From an uncultured Acetatifactor sp. (GTDB taxonomy: Bacteria; Bacillota; Clostridia; Lachnospirales; Lachnospiraceae): DNA of 64,000 nt. Positions 61,614 through 64,000 of this stretch are shown here, one piece after another; positions within the stretch are counted from its first letter, which is position 1, and every line of letters begins with the position of its first letter. The notes under the pieces are model-generated. The model was given only the letters and a program-made list of their open reading frames with translations, was not told the DNA's origin and ran no database searches. A program made the translations under genes and the position numbers. The stretch lies in NCBI GenBank assembly GCA_910579755.1, contig CAJTVB010000016.1, positions 32,595-96,594 on the forward strand, read 5' to 3'.

Positions 61614-62405
61614 TCACAGGAATTCAAGCCAATCAATCGCATTCTGAGAAATTCCACAGCCTTTTCCCGCTAATTCTTCCGTCAATTGGTACAAATTTTC
61701 ATGTACTCTGCAAAAGTAAGCCTTCTGATTGAAAAAGGCCGCCTTCTCAAAAGGCCATCGGATCACGGTGGGAAAATCCATCCCCACACCCAGCTCCAGT
61801 ATCAACAGCTTTCGGTTCAGCGTTCCCTGAAGCCACTTAGTATACAGCTTCCAAGCCTCCATATAACCATTTTCATTGTATGCTTTTGCATAAACACTGT
61901 TGAAAATCATCCTGCCTCCGCACTGAGGACAGCTTCCCAGCTCCGGCATCCGGTCAAGAGAAAAATTTCCTTTGTATAACTCGCCAAAAATCTCTCCCAA
62001 GGCCTCACGGTCCCTGTCCACTGTTTCCTCCAAAACGGAATCACAGCCATGCTCACATTGCTTCCACAGTGAAGAACCGCAGGGCATCACAAGCCTTCCC
62101 GGCTTCCAAGGCGTCACTGCTATGGCGCTGTTCACGGAATCCGCAACCACAAAATAATTTTTATCCTTCAGAAAATCTGCCAGCTTCTCCAACGCTCCGG
62201 CCACCCTGTCAGCATTCCATTTGTGGAAGCAATAATCCAGCCATGCCGGGAACAGCCATCGGTACCCCGCCTCTTCAAGACTTCTGCACCCCGAAAGGTA
62301 ACCGGGGCAGTCCTTCAGCTGCTTCCTGCCATTGAAGTCTTCCCCCAGTCCCACAAGCACCATATCCGCCTCCCGGACTTTTTCCAATATTATATCACGC
62401 TCCAT
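61614..62405 (-). CDS. Sir2-like protein (SIR2 family, divergent)
   Basis: A 263-residue protein that resembles proteins annotated as Sir2-family deacetylases in Clostridia. A Rossmann-like start (ADMVLVGLGEDFNG), YFVVADSVNSAI, two cysteine pairs (QCEHGC and SCPQCGG) that can hold zinc, and ILELGVGMDFPTVIRWPFEKAAF. The standard sirtuin GAGxS and TQNID motifs are altered, so deacetylase activity is not assured. RBS AGAGG precedes the start. Upstream lies the cheV terminator. Confidence 0.65.
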   Translation of the reverse strand: MERDIILEKVREADMVLVGLGEDFNGRKQLKDCPGYLSGCRSLEEAGYRWLFPAWLDYCFHKWNADRVAGALEKLADFLKDKNYFVVADSVNSAIAVTPWKPGRLVMPCGSSLWKQCEHGCDSVLEETVDRDREALGEIFGELYKGNFSLDRMPELGSCPQCGGRMIFNSVYAKAYNENGYMEAWKLYTKWLQGTLNRKLLILELGVGMDFPTVIRWPFEKAAFFNQKAYFCRVHENLYQLTEELAGKGCGISQNAIDWLEFL

Positions 62406-62448
62406 TTTAACCTCTTAACTTAAACATACAGCCTGGCTTCTACACGAT

Positions 62449-62475
62449 AAAAGCCGGGGGCCCCCCGGCTTTTCA
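62449..62475 (-). terminator. terminator after cheV
   Basis: AAAAGCCGGGG and CCCCGGCTTTT form a perfect 11-bp GC-rich stem with a tiny loop; T-runs on both sides allow either direction. Confidence 0.9.
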
Positions 62476-62494
62476 AGTTTTTATCCCAAGCTCA

Positions 62495-63406
62495 TTATTG
62501 ATCCAGATGTTTCTCATCCACAAGCTGGTCCACGATCCTCACCAGGTTACCGATCTCCGGCTTTGACAGCTGAGCGTCTGCGCCAAGAGACTCTCCTTTG
62601 CGTTTCATCTCATCATTCACCAGAGAGGAAAAGATGATGATCGGAATATGTGCCGTGGCTTCGTCAGCCTTTACCAGCTTTGTCAATCTGTGCCCATCCA
62701 TCTCAGGCATCTCAATATCGGTAATCAGTACCTTCACATGCTGATCCAGCGTTCCGTCATTCTTACACTGACAGATCACGTCATAAGCCTTTTGACCATT
62801 TTCTGTATGGATCAGGTTGTCATAACCCGCACGCTTCAGGGAATCCACGATAAGCTTGTTCAGCAGAGGGGAATCTTCCGCAATCAAAATAGGAACATTG
62901 CTTCTCTTTCTCTCTCCCAGTTCGGTAATCTCGGACACCTTCAGTCCCGTTTCCGGATTGATATCACATACAATCTTCTCAAAATCCAGGATAATGATCA
63001 GCTTTCCGTCCTTTTTAATGATGCCGGTGGAAACAGTCTCATCCGTGGTAGAAATCGTGGCATCAGGTTTTATAATATCTCTCCAGGACACACGATGGAT
63101 CCCCAGCACGGACTCTACGTGGAATGCAATATCAAGCTTATTAAAATTCGTGGTGATGAACAGGCCCTTGGGCTCCGACTCTCCCCGTCCCAGGCAGTTC
63201 TTCAGATCAATTGCGGTAATCATGATATCCCGCGGCATAAAAATGCCCTCAATGCTGGGATGCGCATTGGGAACCGGGGTGACAGGCATATATGGGATGA
63301 TCTCTCTGATCTTTGCCACATTGATGCCATAGGAGTTGCCGGCCAGTGTGAATTCCAGGATCTCCAGCTCATTCGTTCCATTTTCCAGTAAAATTTTTGT
63401 ATCCAT
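62495..63406 (-). CDS. cheV: chemotaxis protein CheV
   Basis: A 303-residue coupling protein: N-terminal CheW-like domain (about 14-155, LEFTLAGNSYGINVAKIREI then MPRDIMITAIDLKNCLG) and a C-terminal receiver domain (about 170-295) with ILIAEDSPLLNKLI, the phosphorylated Asp in ITDIEMPEMDG and the lysine in QLSKPEI. It links chemoreceptors to CheA and adapts by phosphorylation. No other chemotaxis gene is in the window. It has its own promoter, GAGGTGG and a terminator. Confidence 0.95.
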   Translation of the reverse strand: MDTKILLENGTNELEILEFTLAGNSYGINVAKIREIIPYMPVTPVPNAHPSIEGIFMPRDIMITAIDLKNCLGRGESEPKGLFITTNFNKLDIAFHVESVLGIHRVSWRDIIKPDATISTTDETVSTGIIKKDGKLIIILDFEKIVCDINPETGLKVSEITELGERKRSNVPILIAEDSPLLNKLIVDSLKRAGYDNLIHTENGQKAYDVICQCKNDGTLDQHVKVLITDIEMPEMDGHRLTKLVKADEATAHIPIIIFSSLVNDEMKRKGESLGADAQLSKPEIGNLVRIVDQLVDEKHLDQ

Positions 63407-63479
63407 CTTTCCACCTCGTTACTTTTGTCAGGCGGCAGTAAAGCCCCTCATCAAACGGTCTTCTGCCTCGAATACCTTT

Positions 63480-63508
63480 ATATTATCACACTTACACGAA
63501 AAATGAAA
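63480..63508 (-). promoter_or_regulatory. possible cheV promoter
   Basis: Minus-strand TTTCAT, 17-bp spacer, TAATAT, about 74 bp before the start. No sigma-28 type promoter was seen. Confidence 0.45.
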
Positions 63509-63569
63509 CTGTTATCTGAATAATTTAAAAAAATATTGTGCTTAAATATTTTCGTTTCTGATGGTTCCC

Positions 63570-63600
63570 AAAAACAAAAAAGAGTAGACACTCTACTCTT
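63570..63600 (-). terminator. terminator of the rRNA operon
   Basis: Minus-strand AAGAGTAGA, loop GTG, TCTACTCTT followed by TTTTGTTTTT; a perfect 9-bp stem. It lies about 110 bases past the 23S 3' end. Confidence 0.85.
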
Positions 63601-63712
63601 CCTTATCACATTATATCGATTTTATATTTTTCCACTTTCATAATATTGTACCCTCAAAACCGAACACTGAATCCAGATCTTCATCCTCTCTTCCACAAAG
63701 CTCTCTTTCTCT
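63601..63712. other. 23S-to-terminator spacer, no 5S rRNA seen
   Basis: About 110 AT-rich bases between the 23S 3' end and the terminator. There is no match to the conserved ends of 5S rRNA and no room for a whole 5S gene, and no tRNA. Confidence 0.7.

Positions 63713-64000
<288 letters not shown>

Overview
The window reads as chromosomal DNA of an anaerobic, endospore-forming and probably motile Firmicute, most likely a member of the Lachnospiraceae (Clostridia) with mid-range GC. This rests on spore genes (yqfC, yqfD, a SpoVB-like flippase, a LysM-GH18 cortex-lytic-type enzyme), an [FeFe] hydrogenase next to feoAB, meso-diaminopimelate dehydrogenase, CheV, and several small families typical of the group (DUF5662, DUF1292, DUF896/YnzC, PFL/UPF0210). 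Almost every gene lies on the minus strand; only five coding genes lie on the plus strand. No phage, insertion sequence, CRISPR array or integron was seen. Genus was not determined. All family assignments are from reading the sequence without a database search.

Layout, left to right. 1-4.5 kb: ilvD (its last residues cut by the window edge) behind leuB, then yajC and tgt. 4.6-5.9 kb: aroC on the plus strand. 6.2-10.7 kb: a lactonase-fold beta-propeller protein, a cysteine-rich small protein, a DUF5662 protein and a GH13 debranching-enzyme homologue that has lost its catalytic residues. 10.9-14.2 kb: a CapA-like protein, an SH3-NlpC/P60 hydrolase and a DUF1292 protein. 14-18.2 kb: UvrD-type helicase, gltX, a small HTH protein and a heptad-repeat coiled-coil protein. 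18.4-23.3 kb: feoA-feoB-[FeFe] hydrogenase-ankyrin cluster. 23.3-34.8 kb: one long same-strand run, in transcription order yqfC, yqfD, phoH, ybeY, flippase, BofC-like protein, two flavoproteins, proB, DUF896, 5-formyl-THF cyclo-ligase, proA. 34.9-38 kb: pyrimidine nucleoside phosphorylase behind a secreted nuclease/phosphatase-fold protein with a jacalin-like lectin tail. 38.2-41.3 kb: GH18, nth, an unknown protein and a lipoprotein. 41.3-49.6 kb: polA, coaE, an FtsA/PilM-like ATPase, a YycJ-type MBL protein, an ACT protein and a PFL protein. 49.8-53.8 kb: metY with a zinc-finger membrane protein, a DRE-TIM aldolase, a small unknown and an SPL-family radical SAM protein. 54 kb: tRNA-Leu(CAA). 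54.2-59.7 kb: hisH, hisF, ung, ddh, lysA and an S66 carboxypeptidase. 59.9-63.4 kb: a long charged membrane protein, a Sir2-like protein and cheV. 63.7 kb to the end: the 3' part of a 23S rRNA gene on the minus strand.

The genes combine mainly as housekeeping and biosynthesis (branched-chain amino acids, chorismate, proline, lysine/DAP, histidine, sulfur assimilation), iron uptake and hydrogen metabolism, sporulation, and DNA repair. The points most worth a second look are the catalytically dead debranching-enzyme homologue, the feoAB-hydrogenase-ankyrin cluster, the EEP-jacalin fusion with an A-rich 18-nt repeat leader, the FtsA-like paralogue with a long C-terminal extension, and the 23S gene that runs straight into a terminator with no 5S. 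None of these is proved here to be a new system.
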